Origin: Aurantibacter_A sp039941195
GTDB taxonomy: Bacteria; Bacteroidota; Bacteroidia; Flavobacteriales; Flavobacteriaceae
Assembly: GCF_039941195.1 (NCBI RefSeq)
Contig: NZ_JBDVFA010000061.1
Span: forward strand, 35,104-99,103
Direction of reading: 5' to 3'
Length of the DNA stretch: 64,000 nucleotides
Part shown: positions 7,757-16,898 of the stretch, one piece after another
Numbering within the stretch: position 1 is the first letter of the stretch
Layout of the letters: the number at the start of each line of letters is the position of its first letter
Position numbers and translations under genes: made by a program
The notes under the pieces: generated by a model
The model's input: only the letters and a program-made list of their open reading frames with translations
Database searches by the model: none
What the model was told of the DNA's origin: nothing

Positions 7757-8644
7757 TTACTTTAAAGTAAATTTAGATGTACCTAATAATTTTAATCCAT
7801 CATCATATACATTTACCATGTAATTACCTTTTTGGAATTCACCAGATGGCTTGTTGATGTAATCACAAACATCAAGTGACTTATTCTCGTAGTAGAAACT
7901 AGTTCCTTTGCTGTATGTTACAGAAGCACCAGAATCATTAGTTTTAGAATAGCTTTCACCTAAAACATTTCCTTGAGGATCAAGAACTTCAACAAAAAAT
8001 TCTCTATCACCTGCATTAGCAATAACATTGTCAGCTACTGTAAAACAAATTTTAAATTTATCAGTACGTTTAGCTCTAGAAGTAGAAGATAATTTACCAC
8101 TACTTTTTTCTTTTACTGCATCTACGTTAAATTTAGATAAATTTAATGCAGAACCTTTTTCAACTACATCAGCCAATTGTGTGTTTTGTACTACCAAAGA
8201 ATCGTTGAAAACAGTTTGTTTCTCTAACTCAACATAAGTACTGTCACGTTGCATTGCTATTAAGGTATTCGACTTTGTAAGTGAATCTACTTGCTTTAAA
8301 AGTTGCTCTCTTTCAGCTTTTAAAACGCCTACTTGTCTTCTGTATCTTGATAACGAAGCAATATCACCTTTCATGCTTTTTACAGAATCGATATATTTTG
8401 CAATATTATCTCTAGCAGTAACCAACTCTTCATTGGTAGCATTGCTTTCTAAAATAGCTTTGTCATATTCAGATTTCAAACTATTTAAATCTTCAACTAC
8501 TAATTGCTTCTCTTGAGTTAAAACAGCAGTAGTTTTTTTCTTGTCTTGATAAAGGCTAACAGTATAAATGATAACTCCTAAAAGAACTACTCCTAGCAAA
8601 CCTGCTAGAACCTTTAATCCGTTGTTATTTTTTGTTTCAGTCAT
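7757..8644 (-). CDS. membrane-anchored coiled-coil protein of unknown function
   Basis: A 295-residue protein. One transmembrane helix lies near the N-terminus (about 10-30, LKVLAGLLGVVLLGVIIYTV). A long coiled coil (about 35-165) with heptad-like Leu/Val and many Lys/Glu follows, then a C-terminal beta-rich domain (about 195-295, FKICFTVADNVIANAG, VLDPQGNVLGES, GNYMVNVYDDG). Similar flavobacterial proteins are often labelled as ParA-like or chromosome-partitioning because of the coiled coil, but no Walker motif is present, so that name is not justified. The C-terminal part looks extracytoplasmic. It is monocistronic and convergent with fumC. Confidence 0.75.
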   Translation of the reverse strand: MTETKNNNGLKVLAGLLGVVLLGVIIYTVSLYQDKKKTTAVLTQEKQLVVEDLNSLKSEYDKAILESNATNEELVTARDNIAKYIDSVKSMKGDIASLSRYRRQVGVLKAEREQLLKQVDSLTKSNTLIAMQRDSTYVELEKQTVFNDSLVVQNTQLADVVEKGSALNLSKFNVDAVKEKSSGKLSSTSRAKRTDKFKICFTVADNVIANAGDREFFVEVLDPQGNVLGESYSKTNDSGASVTYSKGTSFYYENKSLDVCDYINKPSGEFQKGNYMVNVYDDGLKLLGTSKFTLK

Positions 8645-8800
8645 AATGTAAAAATTAATTTTACTATTTGTAAATTTTGTTTGTATCAGTCTATATACGA
8701 TACAATTTTAATATTGGATTTTTTGGATGTTAAAATTATTTTATAGTGCATTTGTTTATAAAAGAGGTTATTCTATCTTTATTATTAATTAAATATTGTA

Positions 8801-9265
8801 ATGCAATCGACTACAATTATACCGTTTGAGCCCCAGTATGCAAGACATTTCAGAGACCTTAACCTGGTATGGATTAAAAAGTATTTTTATGTAGAAGAAA
8901 AGGATAAAGAACTACTAGAGGCCTGTGAAAAAAATATTATTAATGAAGGTGGATATATATTTTTCGCAAAATATGGCGAAAAAATCGTTGGATGCTTTTG
9001 TTTTATCAAGTTAAGCGACACCTGCTATGAATTAGGAAAGATGGCTGTAGATGAAAACCATCAAGGTTTAAAAATTGGGCAAATCTTATTAGATTACGCG
9101 GTAAACTTCGGAAAACAAGAGCACTGGGAGCAAATTGTTCTGTATACCAGTATTAAATTGCCAGCTGCACAACACATTTATAAGAAATTTGGCTTTAAAG
9201 AAGTAATCATTGATAATGAACTGGATTATGCCAGAAGTGAAATTAAAATGGAACTAAATCTTTAA
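8801..9265 (+). CDS. GNAT-family N-acetyltransferase
   Basis: A 154-residue GCN5-related acetyltransferase. The acetyl-CoA-binding region is visible as ELGKMAVDENHQGLKIGQILLDYAV (motif A, with Q-x-x-G-x-G/I spacing near residues 85-110), and the C-terminal AAQHIYKKFGFKEV is typical motif B. The acceptor substrate cannot be told from the sequence. Four bases separate it from the lipoprotein gene that follows, so the two probably share a transcript. Confidence 0.85.
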   Translation: MQSTTIIPFEPQYARHFRDLNLVWIKKYFYVEEKDKELLEACEKNIINEGGYIFFAKYGEKIVGCFCFIKLSDTCYELGKMAVDENHQGLKIGQILLDYAVNFGKQEHWEQIVLYTSIKLPAAQHIYKKFGFKEVIIDNELDYARSEIKMELNL

Positions 9266-9269
9266 TATC

Positions 9270-10091
9270 ATGAAAAATTATATAGCAGTCCTATGTATTA
9301 CAATTATGCTATTTGGGTGCAAGGAAAAAGTCAAGTCATCACCTATTCTAGATTCAGAACCTGAATATAGTAAAATAGACACTCCTCCACCACCTCCACC
9401 ATTGATAACGAATACTGATTTAGAAATAAAAATAATTCCTATAGAACATGCTACTGCAGTATTGGAATGGAACAATTATACCATATATATAGACCCTGTC
9501 GGGGGAGCGAAAGCATTTGAAGGCCAAAAGCAACCAGACCTAATATTAATAACTGACATTCATGGGGATCACTTCAATGTAGAAACATTACAAAACCTAA
9601 ATACTTCAAAAGCTAAAATAATAGTACCTAAAGCGGTTGCAGATAAAATACCGAAGGAATTTACGCCACAACTTGATATTCTTGAAAATGGACAGTCAAA
9701 AGAACGCTACGGAATAGATGTAGAAGCAATACCCATGTACAATTTACGAGCAGAAGCCTTAAAATTCCATGAAAAAGGACGTGGTAACGGATATGTATTA
9801 AATATAGGTGATGAGCGCATTTATATTTCTGGAGATACTGAAGACATACCTGAAATGAGGGCTTTAAAAAATATTGACAAAGCTCTTATCTGTATGAACT
9901 TACCTTATACGATGACGGAAGAAAGTGCTGCCGCGGGAGTTTTAGCCTTTAAACCTAAACAAGTATTCCCTTATCATTATAGAGGCAAACCTAATGTTAG
10001 CGACGTTGCTAAGTTTAAAACTTTAGTTGAGGCTGGTAATCCAGAAATTGAAGTTATACAATTAGACTGGTACCCGAACGAAGCTTATTGA
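9270..10091 (+). CDS. metallo-beta-lactamase-fold lipoprotein hydrolase (UlaG-like)
   Basis: A 273-residue protein with a lipoprotein signal ending at Cys17 (TIMLFGC). A Pro-rich linker with six consecutive Pro follows (about 39-44). The catalytic domain carries DIHGDHFN (His98, Asp100, His101), the reduced zinc-binding motif THxxDH-like of UlaG/YhfI-type enzymes. A later ISGDTEDIPEMR supplies the bridging Asp and FPYHYRG the last His. The enzyme should sit in the periplasm or on the outer membrane. Its substrate is unknown; the UlaG family includes lactonases and phosphodiesterases. Confidence 0.85.
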   Translation: MKNYIAVLCITIMLFGCKEKVKSSPILDSEPEYSKIDTPPPPPPLITNTDLEIKIIPIEHATAVLEWNNYTIYIDPVGGAKAFEGQKQPDLILITDIHGDHFNVETLQNLNTSKAKIIVPKAVADKIPKEFTPQLDILENGQSKERYGIDVEAIPMYNLRAEALKFHEKGRGNGYVLNIGDERIYISGDTEDIPEMRALKNIDKALICMNLPYTMTEESAAAGVLAFKPKQVFPYHYRGKPNVSDVAKFKTLVEAGNPEIEVIQLDWYPNEAY

Positions 10092-10198
10092 ATTAAGTCT
10101 TAAGCAATTAGTATAAAGTGATATGTAAATAAAAATTTGTTTTCACTTAAAACTATAGACTTTGTACTTCTTACTTCTTTGTTACTTATCACTTATTT

Positions 10199-11890
10199 TT
10201 ACCGTATCAACTTCTTGTATTTAATACGTTTCGGCATTATATCAGCTCCCAAACGTTTCTTTCGGTTTTCTTCATAATCGGAGAATGAACCTTCAAAGAA
10301 ATATACTTGAGAATCACCTTCAAAAGCTAAAATATGAGTACAAATACGATCTAAGAACCATCTGTCGTGTGAAATTACTACAGCACAACCAGCAAAGTTC
10401 TCTAAACCTTCTTCCAAAGCACGTAACGTGTTGACATCTAAATCGTTAGTAGGCTCATCCAGTAGTAAAACATTACCTTCTTCTTTTAAAGTCATGGCTA
10501 AATGCAGGCGGTTACGTTCACCACCTGAAAGCATATTTACTTTTTTATTCTGTTCGCTACCAGTAAAATTAAATCGACTTAAGTATGCACGAGAATTTAC
10601 TTCTCTACCCCCCATTAAAACCAAGTCCTGCTCGTCACTGAAATTTTGCCAAATAGTTTTATTAGGATCAATATTAGAATGGCTTTGATCCACGTATGCG
10701 ATTTTTGCAGTTTCCCCAACTTCAAAATTACCAGCATCAGGAGTTTCTTCATCCATAATCATCCTAAAAATTGTTGTTTTACCAGCGCCATTTGGCCCTA
10801 TAATTCCGACAATACCAGCTTGTGGCAAATTAAAATTTAAATCTTCGTACAACAATTTATCACCGTAAGCCTTACTTACTCCTTTTGCTTCAATTACATT
10901 GGTCCCCAATCTTGGACCATTAGGAATATATATTTCTAATTTTTCATCGAGCTGCTTTTGATCTTGACTCATCAATTTATCATAATTCTTCAAACGAGCC
11001 TTTTGTTTCGTTTGTCTCCCCTTGGCCCCTTGTCGTACCCAGTCGAGCTCGCGCTCCAATGTTTTTTGTCTTTTAGAAGCTGTTTTACTTTCTTGAGCTA
11101 AACGTTTGGATTTTTGATCTAACCAACTTGAATAATTTCCTTCCCAAGGTATACCTTCACCTCTATCCAATTCAAGAATCCATCCAGCAACGTTATCTAA
11201 GAAATATCTATCGTGCGTAACTGCAATTACAGTTCCCTTATAACTCGCTAGATGGTGCTCTAACCAATGAACAGATTCCGCATCCAAGTGGTTTGTTGGT
11301 TCATCTAGCAGCAAAATTTCTGGTTCTTGCAGCAGCAAACGGCATAAAGCTACTCTTCTTCGTTCCCCACCTGATAAAACACCAATTTTCTTATTTGCTT
11401 CCGGTGTGCGCAAGGCATCCATTGCAATTTCAAGTTTAGTGTCTAATTCCCAGGCATTCGAAGCATCAATTTTATCTTGAAGTATAGCTTGCTTATCCAT
11501 TAATTTTTGCATCTTATCAGCATCTTCATAGACTTCCGGCAAGCCAAACATATCGTTTATCTTGTTGTATTCATCAAGTACTGCAACTGTTTCCGCAACT
11601 CCCTCTTTAACAATTTCTAGAACCGTTTTATCCTCATCCAAGTCCGGCTCTTGTTCAAGATACCCTACTTTATATCCAGGTGAAAAGACAACATCACCTT
11701 GGAAATTTTTATCAACACCGGCAATAATTTTTAATAAAGTTGATTTACCAGAACCGTTTAATCCAAGAATACCAATTTTGGCACCATAGAAAAAACTGAG
11801 ATAAATATTTTTAAGAACAGGAGTATTTGCACTTTTAAAGGTTTTAGTAACCCCAGACATTGAAAATATGACCTTTTTATCGTCGCTCAT
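10199..11890 (-). CDS. ettA: energy-dependent translational throttle protein EttA (ABC-F)
   Basis: The protein has 563 residues, close to E. coli EttA at 555. Two ABC ATPase domains are in tandem with no membrane part. Walker A motifs are GLNGSGKST and GPNGAGKTT, signatures are LSGGERRR and LSGGERNR, and Walker B with the catalytic Glu is LLDEPTNHLD and LLDEPTNDLD. The linker with its many Lys and Arg and the C-terminal EGSFSDYEENRKKRLG fit EttA. The protein binds the ribosomal E site and gates the first elongation step according to the ATP/ADP ratio. The gene is monocistronic. Confidence 0.93.
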   Translation of the reverse strand: MSDDKKVIFSMSGVTKTFKSANTPVLKNIYLSFFYGAKIGILGLNGSGKSTLLKIIAGVDKNFQGDVVFSPGYKVGYLEQEPDLDEDKTVLEIVKEGVAETVAVLDEYNKINDMFGLPEVYEDADKMQKLMDKQAILQDKIDASNAWELDTKLEIAMDALRTPEANKKIGVLSGGERRRVALCRLLLQEPEILLLDEPTNHLDAESVHWLEHHLASYKGTVIAVTHDRYFLDNVAGWILELDRGEGIPWEGNYSSWLDQKSKRLAQESKTASKRQKTLERELDWVRQGAKGRQTKQKARLKNYDKLMSQDQKQLDEKLEIYIPNGPRLGTNVIEAKGVSKAYGDKLLYEDLNFNLPQAGIVGIIGPNGAGKTTIFRMIMDEETPDAGNFEVGETAKIAYVDQSHSNIDPNKTIWQNFSDEQDLVLMGGREVNSRAYLSRFNFTGSEQNKKVNMLSGGERNRLHLAMTLKEEGNVLLLDEPTNDLDVNTLRALEEGLENFAGCAVVISHDRWFLDRICTHILAFEGDSQVYFFEGSFSDYEENRKKRLGADIMPKRIKYKKLIR

Positions 11891-11932
11891 TGTAATAATT
11901 TATAAAGAGTGTAGTAAGAAACAAGAATTTTT

Positions 11933-11947
11933 TCAGCAAAATGCTGA
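11933..11947. repeat. 6-bp perfect inverted repeat between ettA and the small membrane gene
   Basis: TCAGCA (11933-11938), AAA, TGCTGA (11942-11947). On the minus strand the hairpin is followed by A rather than T, so it is a poor terminator for the gene ending at 11970. It could be a hairpin in the ettA leader about 45 bases before the start codon. Confidence 0.3.
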
Positions 11948-11969
11948 TATAATTTAAATTAAAAGAATA

Positions 11970-12146
11970 TTAAACCCTTCCTTTTAAAGCATTGAAAACC
12001 CATGCAATAGCAAAGAAACCAACACCAACAGCAGCAAAACCCCAACCAGAAACTTCAGCATATCTAAAAGCACCCATCGCAATTAATCCTAGTCCTACAA
12101 AAATCATAATCCATGTGGCCCACGCCAATACTGTATTCTTATTCAT
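11970..12146 (-). CDS. small two-helix membrane protein (CAL67264-type)
   Basis: The protein has 58 residues when started at the ATG at 12146. Two hydrophobic helices (about 5-25, VLAWATWIMIFVGLGLIAMG; about 33-53, GFAAVGVGFFAIAWVF) are joined by a short YAEVSG loop. As I recall, this matches the flavobacterial CAL67264 family of membrane proteins, for which no function is known. An upstream start at 12182 would add 12 polar residues, but a likely -7 element (TAATTTTG, minus strand 12195-12188) sits just before it, which favours the shorter form. Confidence 0.7.
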   Translation of the reverse strand: MNKNTVLAWATWIMIFVGLGLIAMGAFRYAEVSGWGFAAVGVGFFAIAWVFNALKGRV

Positions 12147-12225
12147 TATTGTGTATTTGTTTCGTTTTGGTTGAACATGCAATATCGCAAAATTAACCAG
12201 AATTTTACGATCATATCACTAAATA

Positions 12226-13209
12226 TTATTGTTCAAAAGGAAAAGTAATTCCCGTTTGTGCACGTACCGCATCCAAAATCTCAATCAAATCCAAACTATT
12301 TTTATGTGACCATAGTTCACTTTCCAATTTCTGATTATTTACACAGTCATGAACAGCTTCAATTTCGTGAGTATATCCTAATCCATTTCTCAACAATTCA
12401 AATGCTTCACATTTTCTGTCCTTTTCTAATATATATCCTTGAGCTTCGTGCCAACGTGAAGGTAAAAACAAAGAACCTTTATCACCCGCAATTTCTGCTT
12501 TACATTCCGATTCGGTCGTATTTCCACTATACAATAAGGCCTGTGCATTTTCATAGTCAAATATCATGGAAGTCTGCACTTCCACACCAGTAGTATGAAA
12601 TTTAGATTTAGCCATTATTTCTTTTGGTTTCCCTAAAAATAAATAGGCCAAGAAAATTGGGTAAATACCAATATCTAATAATGAACCTCCAGCCAAATTA
12701 GGGTTTAACAATCTACCCTCTTCATCACGATCCAAACCATAGAATGCAAAATCAGCTTTGAGATACCCTATTTTTCCTATTTCATTGGCATCCACCAATT
12801 CTTTTACCTTTCTAATAGCTGGATTAAATCGACTCCAAAGTGCTTCCATAAAAAATACACCCTTGTCCCGAGCAGCAGAAATCATTTCTTGAACTTCCTT
12901 TTTATTGATGCCTGCTGGTTTTTCACATAATACATGTTTCCCATGCTTTATAGCCAATAATGTTAGTTCAGCATGCGAATTATGAGGTGTAGCAATGTAA
13001 ACTACATCAATGGTATCACTTTCAAATAATGCCTCATAACTACTATAACTATTTTCAGCACCATATTCTTTTGCAAAAGTTGCAGCTCTATCCAAACTAC
13101 GTGACCCCACCGCAGATATACGACCACCTTCAACTAATTGTAAATCTTTAGCGAACTTATGCGCTATATTTCCTGGGCCAGCAATTCCCCAACGTATTGT
13201 ATTCCCCAT
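12226..13209 (-). CDS. Gfo/Idh/MocA-family NAD(P)-dependent oxidoreductase
   Basis: A 327-residue protein from ATG 13209; a TTG two codons upstream is less likely. The Rossmann domain opens with IRWGIAGPGNIAHKFAKDL. The catalytic-site motif CEKPAGIN (Lys in EKP) is at about residues 96-103, and the C-terminal alpha/beta domain carries GGSLLDIGIYPIFLA. The family oxidises or reduces sugars and related polyols; among its members, this looks most like the dihydrodiol dehydrogenase or glucose-fructose oxidoreductase group. No sugar genes adjoin it, so the substrate stays open. It is divergent from the carboxylase gene and shares that 70-base promoter region. Confidence 0.87.
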   Translation of the reverse strand: MGNTIRWGIAGPGNIAHKFAKDLQLVEGGRISAVGSRSLDRAATFAKEYGAENSYSSYEALFESDTIDVVYIATPHNSHAELTLLAIKHGKHVLCEKPAGINKKEVQEMISAARDKGVFFMEALWSRFNPAIRKVKELVDANEIGKIGYLKADFAFYGLDRDEEGRLLNPNLAGGSLLDIGIYPIFLAYLFLGKPKEIMAKSKFHTTGVEVQTSMIFDYENAQALLYSGNTTESECKAEIAGDKGSLFLPSRWHEAQGYILEKDRKCEAFELLRNGLGYTHEIEAVHDCVNNQKLESELWSHKNSLDLIEILDAVRAQTGITFPFEQ

Positions 13210-13280
13210 ATTCAAATTTTATACTTTAAAAGTAATCATTTTAACTCCTTATCTTTACTAATATATTTAAAGTATTGTTC

Positions 13281-14909
13281 ATGGATATCGACTTCAACAA
13301 AAACGAAGATCATAATAAACTTTTACTTTCTGACCTTAAAAAACGGTTGGCCCAAGTTAAACTTGGTGGTGGTAAAGTTCGCTTAGAAAAGCAACGTGCA
13401 AAAGGAAAAATGACTGCTCGTGAACGAATTGATTATCTATTAGATAATGATAAAAATAGTATTGAAATAGGAGCTTTTGCTGGGGATGACATGTATGCAT
13501 CCCACGGCGGTTGTCCATCCGGTGGAACTGTTGTTAAAATGGGATTTATTGGTGGAAAGCAATGCTTAGTTGTAGCGAATGATGCTACAGTAAAGGCGGG
13601 CGCTTGGTTCCCTATTACAGGCAAAAAGAATCTTCGCGCTCAAGAAATATCAATAGAAAATCGTTTACCTATTATATATTTGGTAGATAGCGCAGGAGTG
13701 TATCTTCCATTACAAGATGAAATATTCCCCGACAAAGAACACTTCGGTCGTATTTTTAGAAATAATGCCAAAATGAGTAGTATGGGTATTACTCAGATAG
13801 CCGCAGTAATGGGAAGTTGTGTTGCTGGTGGTGCTTACTTACCAATTATGAGTGATGAAGCTCTAATTGTCGATAAAACAGGAAGTATTTTTCTTGCAGG
13901 TAGTTATTTGGTTAAAGCTGCCATAGGAGAAAAAATTGATAATGAAATACTTGGAGGTGCTACAACACATTGTGAAATTAGTGGTGTTACGGACTATAAA
14001 GCTAAGGATGACAAAGCAGCTTTAGATACCATAAAAAATATTGTAGATAAAATTGGTGATTTTGACAAAGCTGGATATAGTAAGGTTAAAGCAAAAAAGC
14101 CCAAAGAGAATCCAGAAGACATATATGGATTATTGCCAGCATCTAGATCTGCGCAATACGATATGGTAGAAATTATAAAACGATTAGTTGATAATTCAGA
14201 ATTTGAGCAATATAAAGAAGGCTATGGAAAAACAATACTTACTGGGTATGCCCGAATTGATGGTTGGGCTGTTGGAATTGTAGCAAATCAGCGAAAAGTT
14301 GTAAAGAACAAAAATGGTGAAATGCAATTCGGAGGGGTCATTTATTCGGATTCGGCAGATAAAGCAACTCGTTTTATTGCAAACTGTAATCAGAAAAAAA
14401 TTCCACTAGTATTTTTACAGGATGTTACAGGCTTTATGGTTGGCAGTAAAAGTGAGCATGGCGGAATAATAAAAGATGGCGCTAAAATGGTGAATGCTGT
14501 TAGTAACTCTGTGGTTCCAAAATTTACCATTGTAATCGGTAACAGCTACGGAGCTGGAAATTATGCAATGTGTGGCAAGGCCTATGACCCAAGATTGATA
14601 GCAGCATGGCCTAGTGCCGAACTAGCGGTAATGAGCGGAAATTCTGCAGCCAAAGTACTATTGCAAATAGAAACAGCATCTTTAAAAAAGAAAGGTGAAG
14701 AAATTACACCAGAAAAAGAAAAGGAACTTTTTGATAAAATTAAATCGCGATACGATAATCAGATTTCACCTTATTATGCTGCAGCACGTATTTGGACAGA
14801 TGGTGTAATAGATCCGCTGGATACAAGAACATGGATTTCCATGGGTATTGAAGCAGCCAACCATGCTCCTATTGAAACACCCTTTAATATGGGAGTTTTA
14901 CAGGTTTAA
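13281..14909 (+). CDS. acyl-CoA carboxylase, carboxyltransferase (beta) subunit
   Basis: A 542-residue protein from ATG 13281. The two crotonase-like halves of the carboxyltransferase are visible. The N-terminal half has VVANDATVKAGAWFPITGKK and VMGSCVAGGAYLPIMSDE; the C-terminal half has VFLQDVTGFMVGSKSEHGGIIKDGAKMV and VIGNSYGAGNYAMCGKAYDP, with the glycine-rich oxyanion hole. Such subunits move CO2 from biotin to propionyl-, methylcrotonyl- or geranyl-CoA. The MCC-like length and GNSYGAGNYAMCG favour methylcrotonyl-CoA carboxylase beta, as in leucine breakdown. The biotin carboxylase subunit is not in this window. The stop overlaps the menE stop by four bases. Confidence 0.87.
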   Translation: MDIDFNKNEDHNKLLLSDLKKRLAQVKLGGGKVRLEKQRAKGKMTARERIDYLLDNDKNSIEIGAFAGDDMYASHGGCPSGGTVVKMGFIGGKQCLVVANDATVKAGAWFPITGKKNLRAQEISIENRLPIIYLVDSAGVYLPLQDEIFPDKEHFGRIFRNNAKMSSMGITQIAAVMGSCVAGGAYLPIMSDEALIVDKTGSIFLAGSYLVKAAIGEKIDNEILGGATTHCEISGVTDYKAKDDKAALDTIKNIVDKIGDFDKAGYSKVKAKKPKENPEDIYGLLPASRSAQYDMVEIIKRLVDNSEFEQYKEGYGKTILTGYARIDGWAVGIVANQRKVVKNKNGEMQFGGVIYSDSADKATRFIANCNQKKIPLVFLQDVTGFMVGSKSEHGGIIKDGAKMVNAVSNSVVPKFTIVIGNSYGAGNYAMCGKAYDPRLIAAWPSAELAVMSGNSAAKVLLQIETASLKKKGEEITPEKEKELFDKIKSRYDNQISPYYAAARIWTDGVIDPLDTRTWISMGIEAANHAPIETPFNMGVLQV

Positions 14910-15976
14910 ATCAATTCTAAGGTATTCGCTCTCTGAATTTTACCTGTAGCTGTTTCTTTAAATTTAGGAAGTAAGATTATTTCTTTTGGTTTTTCGTAAA
15001 TGTCCAGAACAGAATTATTTATGGCCTCTCGTAGTTTTTCTAAATCAGGGTTTCCTTCTATAATTAAAATTAACTTCTGACCTAATTGATCATCTGGTAT
15101 CCCGGCAACAAAAAATCGATGCGAAATTAATTTTTCCAATTTCGCTTCAATTTGTTCGGGGAATAATTTTACCCCCCCCGAATTAATAACGTTATCAAAA
15201 CGGCCAAGCCATTTAAACTCCGTTTTCGAAATTAGGTTTACCACATCATTTGTAACAACTATTTCATCTGAGACATTAGGAGCATGTACAACAATACAAT
15301 TTCGTTCATCTACAGTAAAAGTTACATTGGTTATTGCTTTATAAACAGAAGCATTTGTATCTAAACTAAGGTGATTTATTTTTTTCAAGGCAATATGAGT
15401 AATTGTTTCAGTCATGCCATAAGTAGCATAAACTTCACAAGTGGTATTTTGTAGCCTTTCGTTTAACGAAGTAGAAATTGCGGCACCGCCAACAATTAAT
15501 GTTTTAACTTTTGATAATCCTGAGATAGAATTAGCTACTTGTAAAGGCACCATTGCACAGAAATGATACTGTTTATCGTTTACACGTAAAGGACTAGAAC
15601 TAGGCTCAATACAATCAATTTCTAAGCCTAGGACCATAGCGCGAACCAACATCATTTTACCAGCTATATAATCCGCAGATAAACATAACAATGCCTTTTG
15701 CTTAGGCATCAATTGAAAAAATTCTCCCGTCGCTAAAGCAGAATTAATCATTTTAGATTTGGGCAGTATAATTTCTTTTCGTTGTCCCGTAGATCCAGAT
15801 GTATTTACTTTTACAAATGAATCATCATTAAGCCAATTTTTAAGAAACGTACCTATAGCCTGCTGGTACTCTTTACCTTCTGCAATATACTTATCAGATA
15901 GCGCTAAGAGTTCCACTTCCGAATAAGAAGATCCATTAAACTTAAAATCTTTATGAAGGGTTTTGTAATACTGCAT
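14906..15976 (-). CDS. menE: o-succinylbenzoate--CoA ligase
   Basis: MenE activates o-succinylbenzoate with ATP and CoA in menaquinone synthesis. The protein has 356 residues, the short form common in Bacteroidota. The AMP-binding loop is TSGSTGQRKEI (about 58-68), then ATYGMTETITH, then GRFDNVINSGGVKLFPEQIE, and a C-terminal ETATGKIQR with the catalytic Lys. Its start overlaps the CPBP gene by 26 bases, and that gene overlaps menC by 10, so the three form one tightly packed minus-strand transcript, menC to CPBP to menE. It converges on the carboxylase gene, with their stop codons sharing TTAA. Confidence 0.9.
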   Translation of the reverse strand: MQYYKTLHKDFKFNGSSYSEVELLALSDKYIAEGKEYQQAIGTFLKNWLNDDSFVKVNTSGSTGQRKEIILPKSKMINSALATGEFFQLMPKQKALLCLSADYIAGKMMLVRAMVLGLEIDCIEPSSSPLRVNDKQYHFCAMVPLQVANSISGLSKVKTLIVGGAAISTSLNERLQNTTCEVYATYGMTETITHIALKKINHLSLDTNASVYKAITNVTFTVDERNCIVVHAPNVSDEIVVTNDVVNLISKTEFKWLGRFDNVINSGGVKLFPEQIEAKLEKLISHRFFVAGIPDDQLGQKLILIIEGNPDLEKLREAINNSVLDIYEKPKEIILLPKFKETATGKIQRANTLELI

Positions 15977-16898
15977 CGTTTTGTTCTAATGCTAAAAATT
16001 CTTCTTCGGAATACACTTTACCAGTAAGGCGTTCTTTCCAATTAGACCAACTATACTTCTTTGAAAAAACAAATAATAATATCGGATATATAACAAAAAT
16101 TGGCACAAAAGTTTCCCAGCCTAAACCTGGTTCTGAAACATCCTTATAAAGTGATTCTGTTTGAAAAGCCGTCCAGTCTGCTGTTACTAGTAGTGCTCCA
16201 ATCAAATTATTGGCTGCATGGAAACCAAGTGCTAACTCTAAACCTTCATCCATTAAGGTTAAAATTCCCAGAAACAATCCTGTACCTATATAGAATACCA
16301 TAATACCATATCCCAGTGTACCGACTTCAGGATTTGCCAGATGCATGATGCCAAATATGAATGAAGTAACCAGCAAAGGCACCCATCTATTTTTTACTAA
16401 AATACCCAAGCCCTGCATCATATGTCCTCGAAATAAATATTCTTCAAAACTTGTTTGCAGCGGAACCAAGACTATAGCCAAAATTGCTAAAATAAAAAAT
16501 GGTACAGGCCTGAAATTAAAGACAAAGTCTTCTGGTGAAAAATATATGTCTACAGCTAACATTATAGCAGTTATTGTGCCCCATAATATAAATGCAAAAA
16601 ATATACGTTTCCAGTCAATTTTTTTTCTTGAAGTGGTCAACGATGTTACCTTTTGTTGATGTATGAGAACTGTCCATCCTAAGACTACGAACAATCCGAC
16701 AGCTAGAGGAATCATATTAATGGCAAAAACTGTATTTGACCCCAATTGTTCAACGATGTCCTGCATCATCTTATCAACCGGAACCTCTGAATTTATCACC
16801 ATGATATAATTGACAGCCATAAATAAAATAAATGCTGGCGGAATTATCCAATATTTCCATAAACCAATTTTTCCTTTATATCCCTGCTCTATATACAT
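15951..16898 (-). CDS. CPBP-family intramembrane glutamic protease
   Basis: A 315-residue membrane protein with about eight hydrophobic helices. The CPBP/Abi motifs are present: EEYLFRG (the glutamate pair and Arg), then FGIMHLANP with its His, and a later GFHAANN. These residues build the intramembrane glutamic peptidase site known from Rce1. Members process prenylated proteins, bacteriocins or unknown membrane substrates. It is embedded between menC and menE with overlaps on both sides, so it is co-expressed with menaquinone synthesis, but a functional link is only an inference from position. Confidence 0.88.
   Translation of the reverse strand: MYIEQGYKGKIGLWKYWIIPPAFILFMAVNYIMVINSEVPVDKMMQDIVEQLGSNTVFAINMIPLAVGLFVVLGWTVLIHQQKVTSLTTSRKKIDWKRIFFAFILWGTITAIMLAVDIYFSPEDFVFNFRPVPFFILAILAIVLVPLQTSFEEYLFRGHMMQGLGILVKNRWVPLLVTSFIFGIMHLANPEVGTLGYGIMVFYIGTGLFLGILTLMDEGLELALGFHAANNLIGALLVTADWTAFQTESLYKDVSEPGLGWETFVPIFVIYPILLFVFSKKYSWSNWKERLTGKVYSEEEFLALEQNDAVLQNPS

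Noticed and set aside
9390..9405. Run of proline codons in the MBL lipoprotein as a frameshift or repeat-expansion site
   Set aside because: The codons are mixed (CCA, CCT) and the linker position after a lipobox explains a rigid Pro-rich spacer.
11933..11947. TCAGCA/TGCTGA hairpin as terminator of the small membrane gene
   Set aside because: On the minus strand it is followed by A, not T, so intrinsic termination is unlikely; kept only as a repeat.
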